Assembly: GCF_003076475.1 (NCBI RefSeq)
Contig: NZ_CP020919.1
Coordinates: 1,426,001 to 1,490,000, forward strand
Direction: 5' to 3'
Source of the DNA: Flavobacterium kingsejongi
GTDB taxonomy: Bacteria; Bacteroidota; Bacteroidia; Flavobacteriales; Flavobacteriaceae
Length of the DNA stretch: 64,000 bases
The notes below the pieces were generated by a model. It did not search any database. It worked only from the letters and a program-made list of their open reading frames with translations, and was not told the DNA's origin. Positions 16,665 through 25,643 of this stretch are shown here, in pieces (the stretch's first letter is position 1; every line of letters starts with the position of its first letter). A program made the position numbers and the translations under genes.

Positions 16665-19600
16665 TTATTTGATAATAATTCGTTTTACTTCTTTTCGCTC
16701 TCCATCACTTATGTTTAATAAATAGACACCAGCCTGAACGGTATTAAGCTGAATGTTTTCATTAAAAGTAGCCTGATTAGCATATGTTTTTTCAAAAATA
16801 TTACGTCCTCTCATATCGTAAACTGAAATTTTAATATCATTTACAGAAGAGATATTGGTAAACTGTACATTGAAATTACCATTGTTCGGATTTGGATATA
16901 CCGCTAGGTTAGCAAACGCATCCTGTTTTACACTTAAGGCATCCGCAGTGCAAAATTCAAGGCTCCAGCTGTTCAGGATTCCGCCATCACTAGCATATCC
17001 ATCTCTGATACGCAATGTCCAGGCTCCTTGAGCATCTTGTCCATTTAATATTGATAGTGCTTGTTGCGGCAGAACATTTCCTGAGATCGCTGGTAGGTTA
17101 CCACAAACAAGGGCTGTACCCTGATCCGTGAATGTAGCATTAATATTATCGTTGCTTCCACATGGTTCTGTAAATAAAGGAATCGCAATTCCAGTAGGGC
17201 TGATCAAAGTAGCCGTTAAATCACTGACGTAAGTGTGTGTGATGTTCATGGTTACTTTTACATCAGAAATAGAATAAGATGTTGGAATATTGATTACCGA
17301 ATTGATGGTTGGTGTACCTGAAGCAGAAATTGTAATTGGCGTAGTGTTTGACGCTACAGTACCACAGGTTAGTACTCCGGTAGTAAAGCTAAAAGTCTCA
17401 CTAACCGTTCCACTGCAGGAACTGTTTTTTGGAAGTACTTTCCAAAAATATTGGGTAGATTCCTGTAGTGCTGAAACTGTAAGGTTGGTTGCTGCTATTA
17501 TTTGAGAAGTGATTATATTGGTAAAAGCATCATCCGTTGCGAATACAACTTCATAGAGTGAAGCGTTTGCATTCGCTGACCAGGATAAGTTTACAGTTGT
17601 ATTCTGGGCTGTTGCAGCATTCGCTGGCGCGGTCAAAACCATAGTCCCAAAATCCGAATTTAATAATTCAAAATAGAAAGGTACTGTCTTGCTCACAGCT
17701 CCTGAAGTTGCGGTAACAACAAGAGGATAAAATCCAGGAACAGTATTGTTGCTTATGGTCATAGTAACATCACCGCTTGCTGACATAGTTGCAGGGGAGA
17801 ACGTAACTGTGGTGCCGGCAGGATTTCCAGTTGCACTGAATGTAGTAGTTCCGTTAAATCCGGCTAATGCATTATATTTTATGATATAGCTGATAGGACT
17901 GCCACTACATGCTGAACGATTCTGATCGCCAGAAGTACCTGAGAAGGCTACTGCAAAAGTAGAAGGGGCCGCTGTAATAGTAAAATTAGCATTGGAAAGA
18001 TCATAGAAAATATGATTGTACCCTTTAATCATGATTCTGTTTTGTGTCCCGGGTGTATTTGGAACTGTAACTATTTCCGAGCCATCATTAGGTACTTTGC
18101 TGGCTAATACTACAGGATAGGTATTTCCCCCATCAGTAGATAACAGGATATCTACATAAGCAGCATTTATGCCGTTAGCAGTAGTTCCGGCAACATCCCA
18201 GGTTACGGTTTGGTTGGATCCTCCAGCAAGTGAAACGCTTGCGTTAGGAAAAGTCACTAAAAAGGGGCCTGCCGCAGCATTTACTGTAACGACCATTGCA
18301 TCCGTATTTGTTTGGCCACCACCTTCGATATTATCACGACAGGTTAAGGTAAAGTTTAAAGTTCGTGAAACAGAACTCAAAGCTTCAGTATTGATATCAA
18401 GTCCCTGTGTTGTTGACTGATTGGCTAAAACCCTTGCTAAAGGCGGGAAGTATCGGGTTGGTGAGCTTACAGGATCATAGGATCTCCAGTTTGGTCCTCC
18501 GGTTTTTGTGGCCGAAGCCGCACTTCCTGATCCTGTTTGGTTTTGGGCTACTGGAGAGTCATTTTGCTCCCAGCAATAGGTAATAGGATCATTGTTAGGG
18601 TCAGAGGCAACACCGGTAAGCATAAAAGGAGTGCTTTTAGGTATGGTATAGTCAGCACCAGCATTTACAATTGGAGCTATGTTCGTTAAAGGCGTTCGGA
18701 CTGGGCAGGTTTTTCCAGCCATATTATCCTGTATCTGTTTAATAGTAGCATACGTGAAGTAGTCATCGGAATGTGACTGTACATCATAAGGTGTAATGCC
18801 CGCGTAGCCCATAATGGTAGAACCACTTCCGACTTCAACATTAACCCCTGTGCCTTCAACAGCATAAGAATACGTGTGGTTACCTCCAAATTGGTGGCCC
18901 ATTTCATGTGTTACATAGTCAATATCAAAATTATCACCAGCAGGAACACCGTCAGCAGGAGAGGTTATTCCGCTTCCTTTTTGGCCATTGACACATACAC
19001 AGCCGATACAGCCAGCATTTCCACCACCACCACTACGGCCAAACATATGACCGATATCATAATTGGCTTCGCCAATAACATTGGTAAGGGTGCTTTGCAA
19101 TTCGCCGTTCCAATTGTTCATATTGTTGCTGTAAGGATCGGTACTGCCATTGTAATAAATGACACTTGTCGTATTGGCAATGAGGTTCATGTGAATGGAA
19201 AGGTCTTTTTCAAAAACACCATTAACACGGGTCATTGTAGCATTAAATGCTGCCACTACCAATGCAGCGTTTGCCGCACTTGTCGCTCCAAAATAGTTAG
19301 CGTATTGTCCGTTGCAGGATAATGCAAGCCTAAAAGTTAGTAATTCACCAGTATTGGATAAAGTGCTGGTTGGTGCTTTTTCAGCAAGTCCTTTCATTAA
19401 GGCCTGATCAGGTGTAGAACAGGTAAAAGGAAGATTCCCTTTGTTTCGGGAAGAGTTGAAAACGGCATATGTTTGTCCATCTGTAGAATAAGGTTCAATG
19501 AACTCATTCTGTCTGTCCGTTCTGAAGATCATCGCCTGAATGCCATTTGGATCGGCACTCAATCGGATTTGTGCGAATTTATCATCAATGCCTATTCCTG

Positions 19601-19940
19601 AATAAGAACGAATTTCAGGATATTGTGCTTGTAATTCTGATGTGAAGTTGGAATTTTCAATGATTCTAAAATTTTCCATTCCTCCATTTGCATTGGGTAC
19701 TGAAATAATAATTCCAGCGTTGGATTTTCCCTGGGCATTGCCTTTGCTAAGCGCTTGTCTGAATGAGGTTAAGTTGAGTTGGAAAAGTTTAAATTCAGTT
19801 GGAAAAGAAGCCCTTTCGGTGTTTTTGGAAACGGTAATTCCCTCTTTTTTAGCTGTTGAAAGCCATAGTTTGTCTGTTTGCGAGTAGCTCAAAGAAAAAG
19901 CCAGAACAGCTACTATGGTTAGTAGTAATGTTTTTTTCAT
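16665..19940 (-). CDS. T9SS-exported zinc metalloprotease with fibronectin-like and P-domains
   Basis: 1091 aa. Same plan as its downstream paralogue: signal peptide, propeptide (SVPNANGGMENFRIIE, PEIRSYSGIGIDD), metzincin domain with HEMGHQFGGNH near residue 345 and Met-turn GSTIMGYAGIT. The C-terminal half is longer, with a fibronectin-III-like unit (~760-850, SWSANANASLYEVVFAT ... TQYFWKVLP), a proprotein-convertase P-domain (~860-1000, SDLTATLISPTGIAIPLF ... GAWTLRIRDGYASDGG) and a type A sorting domain (VYPNPNNGNFNVQF). It probably acts at the surface or outside the cell on protein substrates. It has its own promoter box and terminator. Confidence 0.88.
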   Translation of the reverse strand: MKKTLLLTIVAVLAFSLSYSQTDKLWLSTAKKEGITVSKNTERASFPTEFKLFQLNLTSFRQALSKGNAQGKSNAGIIISVPNANGGMENFRIIENSNFTSELQAQYPEIRSYSGIGIDDKFAQIRLSADPNGIQAMIFRTDRQNEFIEPYSTDGQTYAVFNSSRNKGNLPFTCSTPDQALMKGLAEKAPTSTLSNTGELLTFRLALSCNGQYANYFGATSAANAALVVAAFNATMTRVNGVFEKDLSIHMNLIANTTSVIYYNGSTDPYSNNMNNWNGELQSTLTNVIGEANYDIGHMFGRSGGGGNAGCIGCVCVNGQKGSGITSPADGVPAGDNFDIDYVTHEMGHQFGGNHTYSYAVEGTGVNVEVGSGSTIMGYAGITPYDVQSHSDDYFTYATIKQIQDNMAGKTCPVRTPLTNIAPIVNAGADYTIPKSTPFMLTGVASDPNNDPITYCWEQNDSPVAQNQTGSGSAASATKTGGPNWRSYDPVSSPTRYFPPLARVLANQSTTQGLDINTEALSSVSRTLNFTLTCRDNIEGGGQTNTDAMVVTVNAAAGPFLVTFPNASVSLAGGSNQTVTWDVAGTTANGINAAYVDILLSTDGGNTYPVVLASKVPNDGSEIVTVPNTPGTQNRIMIKGYNHIFYDLSNANFTITAAPSTFAVAFSGTSGDQNRSACSGSPISYIIKYNALAGFNGTTTFSATGNPAGTTVTFSPATMSASGDVTMTISNNTVPGFYPLVVTATSGAVSKTVPFYFELLNSDFGTMVLTAPANAATAQNTTVNLSWSANANASLYEVVFATDDAFTNIITSQIIAATNLTVSALQESTQYFWKVLPKNSSCSGTVSETFSFTTGVLTCGTVASNTTPITISASGTPTINSVINIPTSYSISDVKVTMNITHTYVSDLTATLISPTGIAIPLFTEPCGSNDNINATFTDQGTALVCGNLPAISGNVLPQQALSILNGQDAQGAWTLRIRDGYASDGGILNSWSLEFCTADALSVKQDAFANLAVYPNPNNGNFNVQFTNISSVNDIKISVYDMRGRNIFEKTYANQATFNENIQLNTVQAGVYLLNISDGERKEVKRIIIK

Positions 19941-19981
19941 TTTTTTAGAGTTGAGAAATTGAGATTTATATTGGGTAAGCG

Positions 19982-19989
19982 CAAATGTA
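19982..19989 (-). promoter_or_regulatory. -7 promoter box of the longer metalloprotease gene
   Basis: TACATTTG on the minus strand, 42 bp upstream of the ATG at 19940 in the gap shared with ribF. Confidence 0.5.
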
Positions 19990-20045
19990 ACGATAACATA
20001 ACAACGAATTTGTTAATACTAATAAATAAATAAATAGTATTTATT

Positions 20046-20069
20046 ATTTAGAGTATATCTCTAAATTTG
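20046..20069 (+). promoter_or_regulatory. ribF promoter box with an overlapping 8-bp dyad
   Basis: TAAATTTG at 20062-20069 matches TAnnTTTG. It is overlapped by an inverted repeat ATTTAGAG-TATAT-CTCTAAAT (20046-20066), a possible operator. No FMN riboswitch-like structure was seen in the short leader. Confidence 0.45.
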
Positions 20070-20090
20070 CACCCAGATAAACTTACGATT

Positions 20091-21020
20091 TTGAAAATTT
20101 TTCATTGCATACAGGATTTCAAGTCTGAGACCAGGACAATAGTTACTCTCGGGACATTTGATGGCGTACATATAGGACATAAAAAAATAATTGAAAGACT
20201 GATAAAGGCCAAGCAGGAAAGTGACTGCGAAAGCCTGGTGCTGACCTTTTTTCCACATCCCAGAATGGTGCTACAGGAAAATTCGGAAATCAAACTCCTT
20301 AATACAATAGCGGAAAGAACCGCATTGTTATCGGGTACCGGATTGGATAATCTGATCATCCATCCTTTTGATCAGGAATTTTCCCGGCTTACCGCTGAAG
20401 AATTTGTACGGGATATATTGGTTGCAAAATTTAATATCAGCAAGATAATTATTGGCTACGACCATCGTTTTGGAAGAAACAGGACAGCAACAATCGATGA
20501 CCTTATCGCTTTTGGCCAAATCTATAATTTTGAAGTCGAACAAATTTCTGCACAGGAAATCGACGAAGTTTCCGTTAGTTCCACCAAGATCAGGACAGCA
20601 TTGCTGGAAGGCAATATAGCTTTGGCAAATTCCTATTTAGGGTACGAATATACTTTAAGTGGGATTGTCGTAAAAGGAAAACAAATAGGGCGCACCATTA
20701 ATTTTCATACGGCAAATATCCATATCGCTGAAGACTATAAGCTGATTCCTCTTAATGGGGTCTATATTGTAAAAAGCGAGATCGATGGAGCAACCGTTTA
20801 TGGTATGATGAATATCGGTTTTAACCCTACCGTTAATGGAACGAAACAAACGATTGAAGCTCATTTCTTCGATTTCAATGCCGACATTTATGGTAAGGAA
20901 ATTCAGGTAGCCATCTTATCCCGTATCCGGGCAGAAGAAAAGTTCGATTCCCTGGTACGCCTTCAGGAGGAACTTGAAAACGATAAGAAGATAGCACTCG
21001 ACTATATTAAACATTTATAA
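20091..21020 (+). CDS. ribF: Bifunctional riboflavin kinase / FAD synthetase
   Basis: 309 aa from a TTG at 20091; a TTG eight codons upstream (20067) is inside the promoter box. Converts riboflavin to FMN and FMN to FAD. The N-terminal nucleotidyltransferase shows VTLGTFDGVHIGHKKIIERL (HxGH) and VSSTKIRTALLEGNIALAN (SSTxIR); the C-terminal kinase domain shows GIVVKGKQIGRTINFHTANI, YGMMNIGFNPTVNGTKQTIE and IYGKEIQV. Full length. An HTTM membrane protein gene follows after 2 bp, so the two are cotranscribed. Confidence 0.95.
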   Translation: MKIFHCIQDFKSETRTIVTLGTFDGVHIGHKKIIERLIKAKQESDCESLVLTFFPHPRMVLQENSEIKLLNTIAERTALLSGTGLDNLIIHPFDQEFSRLTAEEFVRDILVAKFNISKIIIGYDHRFGRNRTATIDDLIAFGQIYNFEVEQISAQEIDEVSVSSTKIRTALLEGNIALANSYLGYEYTLSGIVVKGKQIGRTINFHTANIHIAEDYKLIPLNGVYIVKSEIDGATVYGMMNIGFNPTVNGTKQTIEAHFFDFNADIYGKEIQVAILSRIRAEEKFDSLVRLQEELENDKKIALDYIKHL

Positions 21021-21022
21021 GA

Positions 21023-22348
21023 ATGAAAAACCGGCTTTTCCAGTCTATTGATAATGCACCTTTAATTGTCTTCAGGATTTTTTTAGGGCTTTTATTGGCT
21101 TTGGAAAGTTTTGGTTCCATCCTGACCGGTTGGGTAAAAAATGTCTACGTTGCCCCAAAATTCTTCTTCCAGCATATTGGATTTGAATGGCTGCAACCAT
21201 TGCCGGGTAATGGCATGTATTACTATTATGCAATCATGGGGATTTTAGGACTGTGTATTATGGCAGGCTATCGCTACCGGTGGACACTTTCACTATTTAC
21301 CCTTTTGTGGACTGGCGTATACCTGATGCAGAAAACATCTTATAATAATCACTATTACTTATTGATTTTAGTATGCCTGATGATGATTTTTCTGCCGGCA
21401 AACCGTTATGCATCTTTAGACGTACGGAGAAATCCTAAAATCAGGAGCCTGACAATGCCACGATGGTGTTCCGTAGTGATGATTGCGATGGTGGGGATAC
21501 TTTATTTTTATGCGACTGTTTCAAAATTATATCCGGATTGGCTTGATGGTACCTTTACCAAAAACCTATTGCAGGGTAAAACAGACATCCCCTTTTTTAA
21601 AACGCTATTCAATACGAAAGCTTTTTATCTTTTTATCGCCTATGCCGGAATTGCTTTTGACCTACTTATCATTCCAATGCTGTTGTGGCGTAAAACAAGG
21701 AATTTTGCATTAATAGCATCACTGATTTTTCATCTCTTTAATGCCGTTACACTTCAAATTGGTATTTTTCCGTTTTTTGCTTTAAGTTTTGCTTTATTCT
21801 TTTATCCACCCGATACCATTCGTAAAATATTCCTCCGTAAAAAACCTGTGGCAGAAACCGGAACTCCGGATTATCAGTACAAAGCAATAGTGTATTATTT
21901 TTTTATTCCTTTCCTGTTTTTGCAGTTAGTGTTACCCTTACGGCATTATGCTATAAAAGGCGATGTGCTTTGGACAGAAGAAGGACACCGGTTGAGTTGG
22001 CGCATGATGTTGCGTTCGCGTCGGGGGTATTGCTTTTTTAGAGTAGTAGATAAAGAAACTCAGGAGCCGACTATTTATAATTTACAGCGTAATTTACTGC
22101 CGAAGCAGATCGGTTTTGTCTCCGATAAACCGGATGGTATCTGGCAGATGGCGCAGCATATAAAAAAGGAATACCAGAAGAGGGGAATTGATGTAGCGGT
22201 ATATGCCGATTCTAAAATTTCGATTAACGGAAGTCCTTATAAAACATTTATCGATCCTGAGGTAGATCTGGCTACTGCAAAATGGGATTGCTTTTTTCAC
22301 AATGACTGGATTCTATTGTATGACAAGCATGGGAATCGGTTGCCTTAA
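21023..22348 (+). CDS. HTTM-domain membrane protein (vitamin K-dependent carboxylase-like)
   Basis: 441 aa with about seven to nine transmembrane segments in the first 330 residues, starting with PLIVFRIFLGLLLALESFGS, and a soluble C-terminal part. The pattern, including the YNNHYYLLILVCLMMIFLPA and FHLFNAVTLQIGIFPFFALS segments, matches the HTTM family related to vitamin K-dependent gamma-glutamyl carboxylase. The biochemical role of bacterial members is not settled. Located 2 bp after ribF; a link to flavin supply is speculative. Confidence 0.75.
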   Translation: MKNRLFQSIDNAPLIVFRIFLGLLLALESFGSILTGWVKNVYVAPKFFFQHIGFEWLQPLPGNGMYYYYAIMGILGLCIMAGYRYRWTLSLFTLLWTGVYLMQKTSYNNHYYLLILVCLMMIFLPANRYASLDVRRNPKIRSLTMPRWCSVVMIAMVGILYFYATVSKLYPDWLDGTFTKNLLQGKTDIPFFKTLFNTKAFYLFIAYAGIAFDLLIIPMLLWRKTRNFALIASLIFHLFNAVTLQIGIFPFFALSFALFFYPPDTIRKIFLRKKPVAETGTPDYQYKAIVYYFFIPFLFLQLVLPLRHYAIKGDVLWTEEGHRLSWRMMLRSRRGYCFFRVVDKETQEPTIYNLQRNLLPKQIGFVSDKPDGIWQMAQHIKKEYQKRGIDVAVYADSKISINGSPYKTFIDPEVDLATAKWDCFFHNDWILLYDKHGNRLP

Positions 22349-22566
22349 ATTCTTTCTATCGGATTGTATTTCATTTAAATACTAAATAAAGTTTGTCTTT
22401 TTCTTTTTATTTGGGCTGTTTTTCCTACAAGACATTTTATTAAATTTTTATTAAAAAAGTAATTATACGATTTCATATTGTCTCGTTTACAGATAATATT
22501 TTGTACTTTTAATAAACGCCATATCAAAATAGCCAAATTGAAACACCAACTTTAAAATTATTTATT

Positions 22567-23013
22567 ATGAAACTTTCCAGAGTAATAACAAACGGAGTAC
22601 TTATCTTTTTAGGAATCGGGATTTATTTTTTATTAATGGAATTATTGGGATTGTCCAATCAGCCATTTTTAAGGATACTTAATATTGTATTCGTTGTTTT
22701 TGGAGTAAACAGAACCATAAAACAAAATGCTAAAGAAGGAGTCAGAGGCTATAACACTAATTTTCTGTCGGCTATACTTACCTCTATGATTGGTGCAGTA
22801 CTGAGTATTGCAGCATTATTGATTTACATTAATTTTAGTGGCGGAGAAGCACACCTGGAAAAATTATCACAGGGCTTTATGTTTGGAGGAGGGAAACCAT
22901 CAATACCACAATATTGTTTTGGGTTGTTATTGGAATCGGCGGCAGCCTCACTCATTGTCTCTTTTACACTGATGCAATATTGGAAAGATAAAATTGAAGT
23001 GATTAACAAATAA
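22567..23013 (+). CDS. Small integral membrane protein, DUF4199-like
   Basis: 148 aa with four hydrophobic helices: VLIFLGIGIYFLLMELLGL, ILNIVFVVFGVNR, LTSMIGAVLSIAALLIYINF and LLLESAAASLIVSFTLM. The topology and small size resemble DUF4199 proteins of Bacteroidota, an assignment made from memory only. It is preceded by a 218-bp AT-rich gap without an obvious gene or promoter box and followed by a strong terminator. Confidence 0.6.
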   Translation: MKLSRVITNGVLIFLGIGIYFLLMELLGLSNQPFLRILNIVFVVFGVNRTIKQNAKEGVRGYNTNFLSAILTSMIGAVLSIAALLIYINFSGGEAHLEKLSQGFMFGGGKPSIPQYCFGLLLESAAASLIVSFTLMQYWKDKIEVINK

Positions 23014-23036
23014 GCATTTGCCATAATTACGCTTAC

Positions 23037-23073
23037 AAAAGGGACTGCCGTATTCAATACTGCAGTCCCTTTT
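23037..23073. terminator. Bidirectional terminator between the membrane protein gene and umuD
   Basis: AAAAGGGACTGC / GCAGTCCCTTTT around a 13-nt loop that itself can pair as GTATT/AATAC. It overlaps the umuD stop codon. Confidence 0.82.
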
Positions 23074-23512
23074 ATATTTTTTTGATGACATAGGTGACGA
23101 TACCCCAAATGATAACCTGATTGTCTTCGGTTACTTTTATGGGTGTATAGGAATCGTTTTCCGGCATCAGGTACAGGCAGTCTTTTTCCAAGCGAAGCCT
23201 TTTTACTGTAAACTCACCATCAATAAAGCAAATGGCTATTTTATTATCCCGTGGCTCCAGGCTTCGGTCGACGACCAATACATCTTTATCATTGATACCC
23301 GCATTGATCATTGAATTCCCATTAACCCGTATGTAAAATGTAGCCAGGGGATTATCAGTAAGTTCTTTGTTCAGGTCAATTGTAGACTCCATGAAATCCT
23401 GAGCGGGAGAAGGAAATCCTGCCGAAATAGCATCTGCAGCAAAGGGCAGCCCCGCATCACTATCCAGATCAGGGCGGAAAAAAGTAAAGCTCTTTTTTGG
23501 CGTTAAAGACAT
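23072..23512 (-). CDS. umuD: UmuD-like autoproteolytic subunit of translesion polymerase V
   Basis: 146 aa. Serine-lysine (LexA-fold) self-cleaving protein of the SOS response. The cleavage site is in SAGFPSPAQDF (Ala31-Gly32), the nucleophile is Ser67 in VNGNSM and the general base is Lys104 in FTVKRL. The start overlaps the end of umuC by 10 bp, an unusual umuC-umuD order in which umuC is transcribed first. The intact umuD now sits behind a beheaded umuC, so its normal promoter upstream of umuC is gone. Confidence 0.88.
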   Translation of the reverse strand: MSLTPKKSFTFFRPDLDSDAGLPFAADAISAGFPSPAQDFMESTIDLNKELTDNPLATFYIRVNGNSMINAGINDKDVLVVDRSLEPRDNKIAICFIDGEFTVKRLRLEKDCLYLMPENDSYTPIKVTEDNQVIIWGIVTYVIKKI

Positions 23513-24486
23513 TTGATTTCAAGTATTTGATCAAATTTAGTAGTATACCGTGAGGACAGGTGATCTTGCTTCATGTCCCACGTCTTTTTATTTTGGGTAC
23601 CTAATTTTACAATCCGTTCTCCATTCTTACGGTTCAGGTAATCCATCGTTTTCATCAGCGCCAGGTATTTAGGATTTTCTTCTTCAAAAAGATTGAATTG
23701 TTTTTCATTCTCCGGAACCAGCCCGGTTACAATGACACCTGCTTTTTTGAATTTTTTGACTTCACTGTTATCCAGCAGATCCTTAAGCAACTGTACCGCA
23801 ACCGTACTTATTGTAAGATCTGAATTGGTAGAATATGCCAGGGTGTGGGATTTCGAATAATAATGTTTCCGGTCTTCAATACGATGTTTGTCGGCCACCA
23901 GCATCACGATTATGGTGTGGCAGCAATCGCCTTGTTTCCGAAGCTTTTCGGCACTCACGCAGGCGAAGGTGGAAACCCTTTCGCGAATAAGGTCATAATC
24001 GGTTAGCTGTTTCGGGAAGCTACGGGTGGTCATGATTGTTTTTTTGTCATCCGTAATATTATCTTCCAGTTCCAATACCGGCTTACCCTCTAATTCTGAT
24101 TTCAGGCGCAGGCCAATGACCCCCATTTCCCTCTTGATCCAGCTCTCCATATGAGGTGCAATAAAATCCAGTGCCGTATGGACATTCTTGGCTTTTAATT
24201 TCTTAGCCGACCGATAGCCGATTCCCCATACATCTTCAATTTTGGTCCATTTCAATGCTTTGATCCGTTTTTCATCGGTGTCAATAAGATAGACTCCATC
24301 AGTTCGGTGTTGAAAACGCTTGGCAATTTTATTCGCTACTTTAGAAAGCGCTTTGGTAGGGGCAATACCAACACAGATGGGTAGTCCCAGCCATTTCATG
24401 ACCCGGTTTTTCATTTGGAGGCCATAATCCTGATAGTCGGTGATTGTCATGCCATCAAAATTCATAAAAGCCTCGTCGATATTATA
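23503..24486 (-). pseudogene. umuC: UmuC (DNA polymerase V catalytic subunit), 5'-truncated
   Basis: Homology to UmuC begins at YNIDEAF, coded at 24466-24486, the equivalent of the YSIDEAF motif ~100 residues into a normal ~420-aa protein. Upstream of this the frame turns into unrelated AT-rich DNA and hits a stop at 24508-24510. Finger, little-finger and C-terminal parts are retained (LPICVGIAPTKALSKVANKI, DVWGIGYRSAKKL, RSFPKQLTDYDLIRERVSTF). The lost segment holds the first catalytic Asp and the DCNNFYAS-type motif, so a polymerase made from the internal ATG at 24465 should be inactive. The break lies next to the recombinase element at 24.5-26.4 kb. Confidence 0.85.
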
Positions 24487-24490
24487 AAAA

Positions 24491-24540
24491 GCTTTTGATA
24501 ATGTGGATTATCCAAAGCTATTTATAATCCAAAGTATTTT
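24491..24540. repeat. Palindromic segment, candidate terminus of the recombinase element
   Basis: Immediately beyond the umuC break lie GATAAT-GTGG-ATTATC (24497-24512) and the inverted pair TGGATTAT (24504-24511) / ATAATCCA (24524-24531), plus a direct repeat TCCAAAG at 24511 and 24528. Clustered inverted and direct short repeats are what a tyrosine-recombinase core site looks like. The role is inferred from position and structure only. Confidence 0.4.
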
Positions 24541-24614
24541 TAAAATTTATGATTAAATCTTGTAAATACTGGAGTTTTTGTAAACTTTACTTGTGATAAA
24601 AATATTTAATATTT

Positions 24615-25643
24615 TCACTCGCCTAGGCTTTTAAGAAAATCTTTTAATGATTTATTTTTTTCCCAAGATCGTTCGCTATTTTTTTCTGGAATTACATTTA
24701 CATAAACGGATTCGAGAGCTTCTCGTTTTTGGTTGGAATCAGCACGGGCATATATTTCAGTAGTCTGTATGCTTTTGTGGCCGAGAAAGTCTCTAATATA
24801 TACAAGATTAATACCAGATTGAAGTAGATGCATTGCTTTAGAGTGTCTTAATATATGAGGGCTTAAAATGTTTGGAATTATTTTACTATTAACATTTTTA
24901 GCTGCATTTGCATACTTTTTTAAAATATAAGTAATTCCTGGATTGGTCAGTTTTTCGCCTACGCGATTTAGAAATAATGGACCAAATTCCTTCTCTGGAT
25001 TGTCTAGCCCATGATCTTCAATATATTGTTTTAATAAATTAACTTGCTCTTTTTGTAAAGGAACTATTCTCTGCTTTTTTCCTTTTCCTGTTAAGCGTAT
25101 AGTATAAGGTATTTCATGTCGTATACACGAAGGGGTTAAATCTATTAATTCTTGGACTCTTGCACCACTATCGTACAGAAGAGCCAAAAGAGCTAAATCT
25201 CTTTTTGTGCTTTGTGTATTGGTGGGGATTTGTTCCAATAGTAGTTTTATTGCTTCTATTGATAAATAGGAAATGGTTTTAGTTAGTGGCTTCTTTAACT
25301 TGATTGAACGGATGCTCTGCCATTCTCCTATTCGAGTAGGTTCTACATATTGTAAGTATCTGCAAAAAGAACGGATTGCCGCATATCTTTGATTTCTAGT
25401 AGATAGGCTGTTATTGTATTCTTTTTCAAGCCATAATAGAAAATCTAAAATAATACCTTTGTCGATGTTTTTTAACTCGATGCGATCAGCATTAAGACCC
25501 TTTGTCTTTTTCATAAATAAAAGCAATAATGAAAAACTATCTCTATATGCTCTAATTGTATGTCTCGATGATCCACATTCTCCAATTAAATATTTAATGA
25601 AGAAATTTTCTAGATGTTTAGCAAAATCCGTCATAATTATCAT
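24615..25643 (-). CDS. Tyrosine recombinase, last gene of a tandem recombinase element (RIT-like)
   Basis: 342 aa. A complete integrase: N-terminal SAM-like core-binding domain (HTIRAYRDSFSLLLLFMK) and a catalytic domain with Arg in LLYDSGARVQELIDL, Lys in RLTGKGKKQRIVPLQ, H-x-x-R in LSPHILRHSKAMHLLQSG, His in IRDFLGHKSIQTTEIYARAD and the Tyr nucleophile in EIYARAD. Its start overlaps the end of the upstream recombinase gene (an in-frame ATG at 25634 is an alternative start). Overlapping tandem tyrosine recombinases are typical of recombinase-in-trio (RIT) elements; assignment to that group is inference. Confidence 0.82.
   Translation of the reverse strand: MIIMTDFAKHLENFFIKYLIGECGSSRHTIRAYRDSFSLLLLFMKKTKGLNADRIELKNIDKGIILDFLLWLEKEYNNSLSTRNQRYAAIRSFCRYLQYVEPTRIGEWQSIRSIKLKKPLTKTISYLSIEAIKLLLEQIPTNTQSTKRDLALLALLYDSGARVQELIDLTPSCIRHEIPYTIRLTGKGKKQRIVPLQKEQVNLLKQYIEDHGLDNPEKEFGPLFLNRVGEKLTNPGITYILKKYANAAKNVNSKIIPNILSPHILRHSKAMHLLQSGINLVYIRDFLGHKSIQTTEIYARADSNQKREALESVYVNVIPEKNSERSWEKNKSLKDFLKSLGE

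Noticed and set aside
20001..20090. FMN riboswitch upstream of ribF
   Set aside because: The leader between the -7 box and the start is only about 15-20 nt, too short, and no RFN-element motifs were seen.
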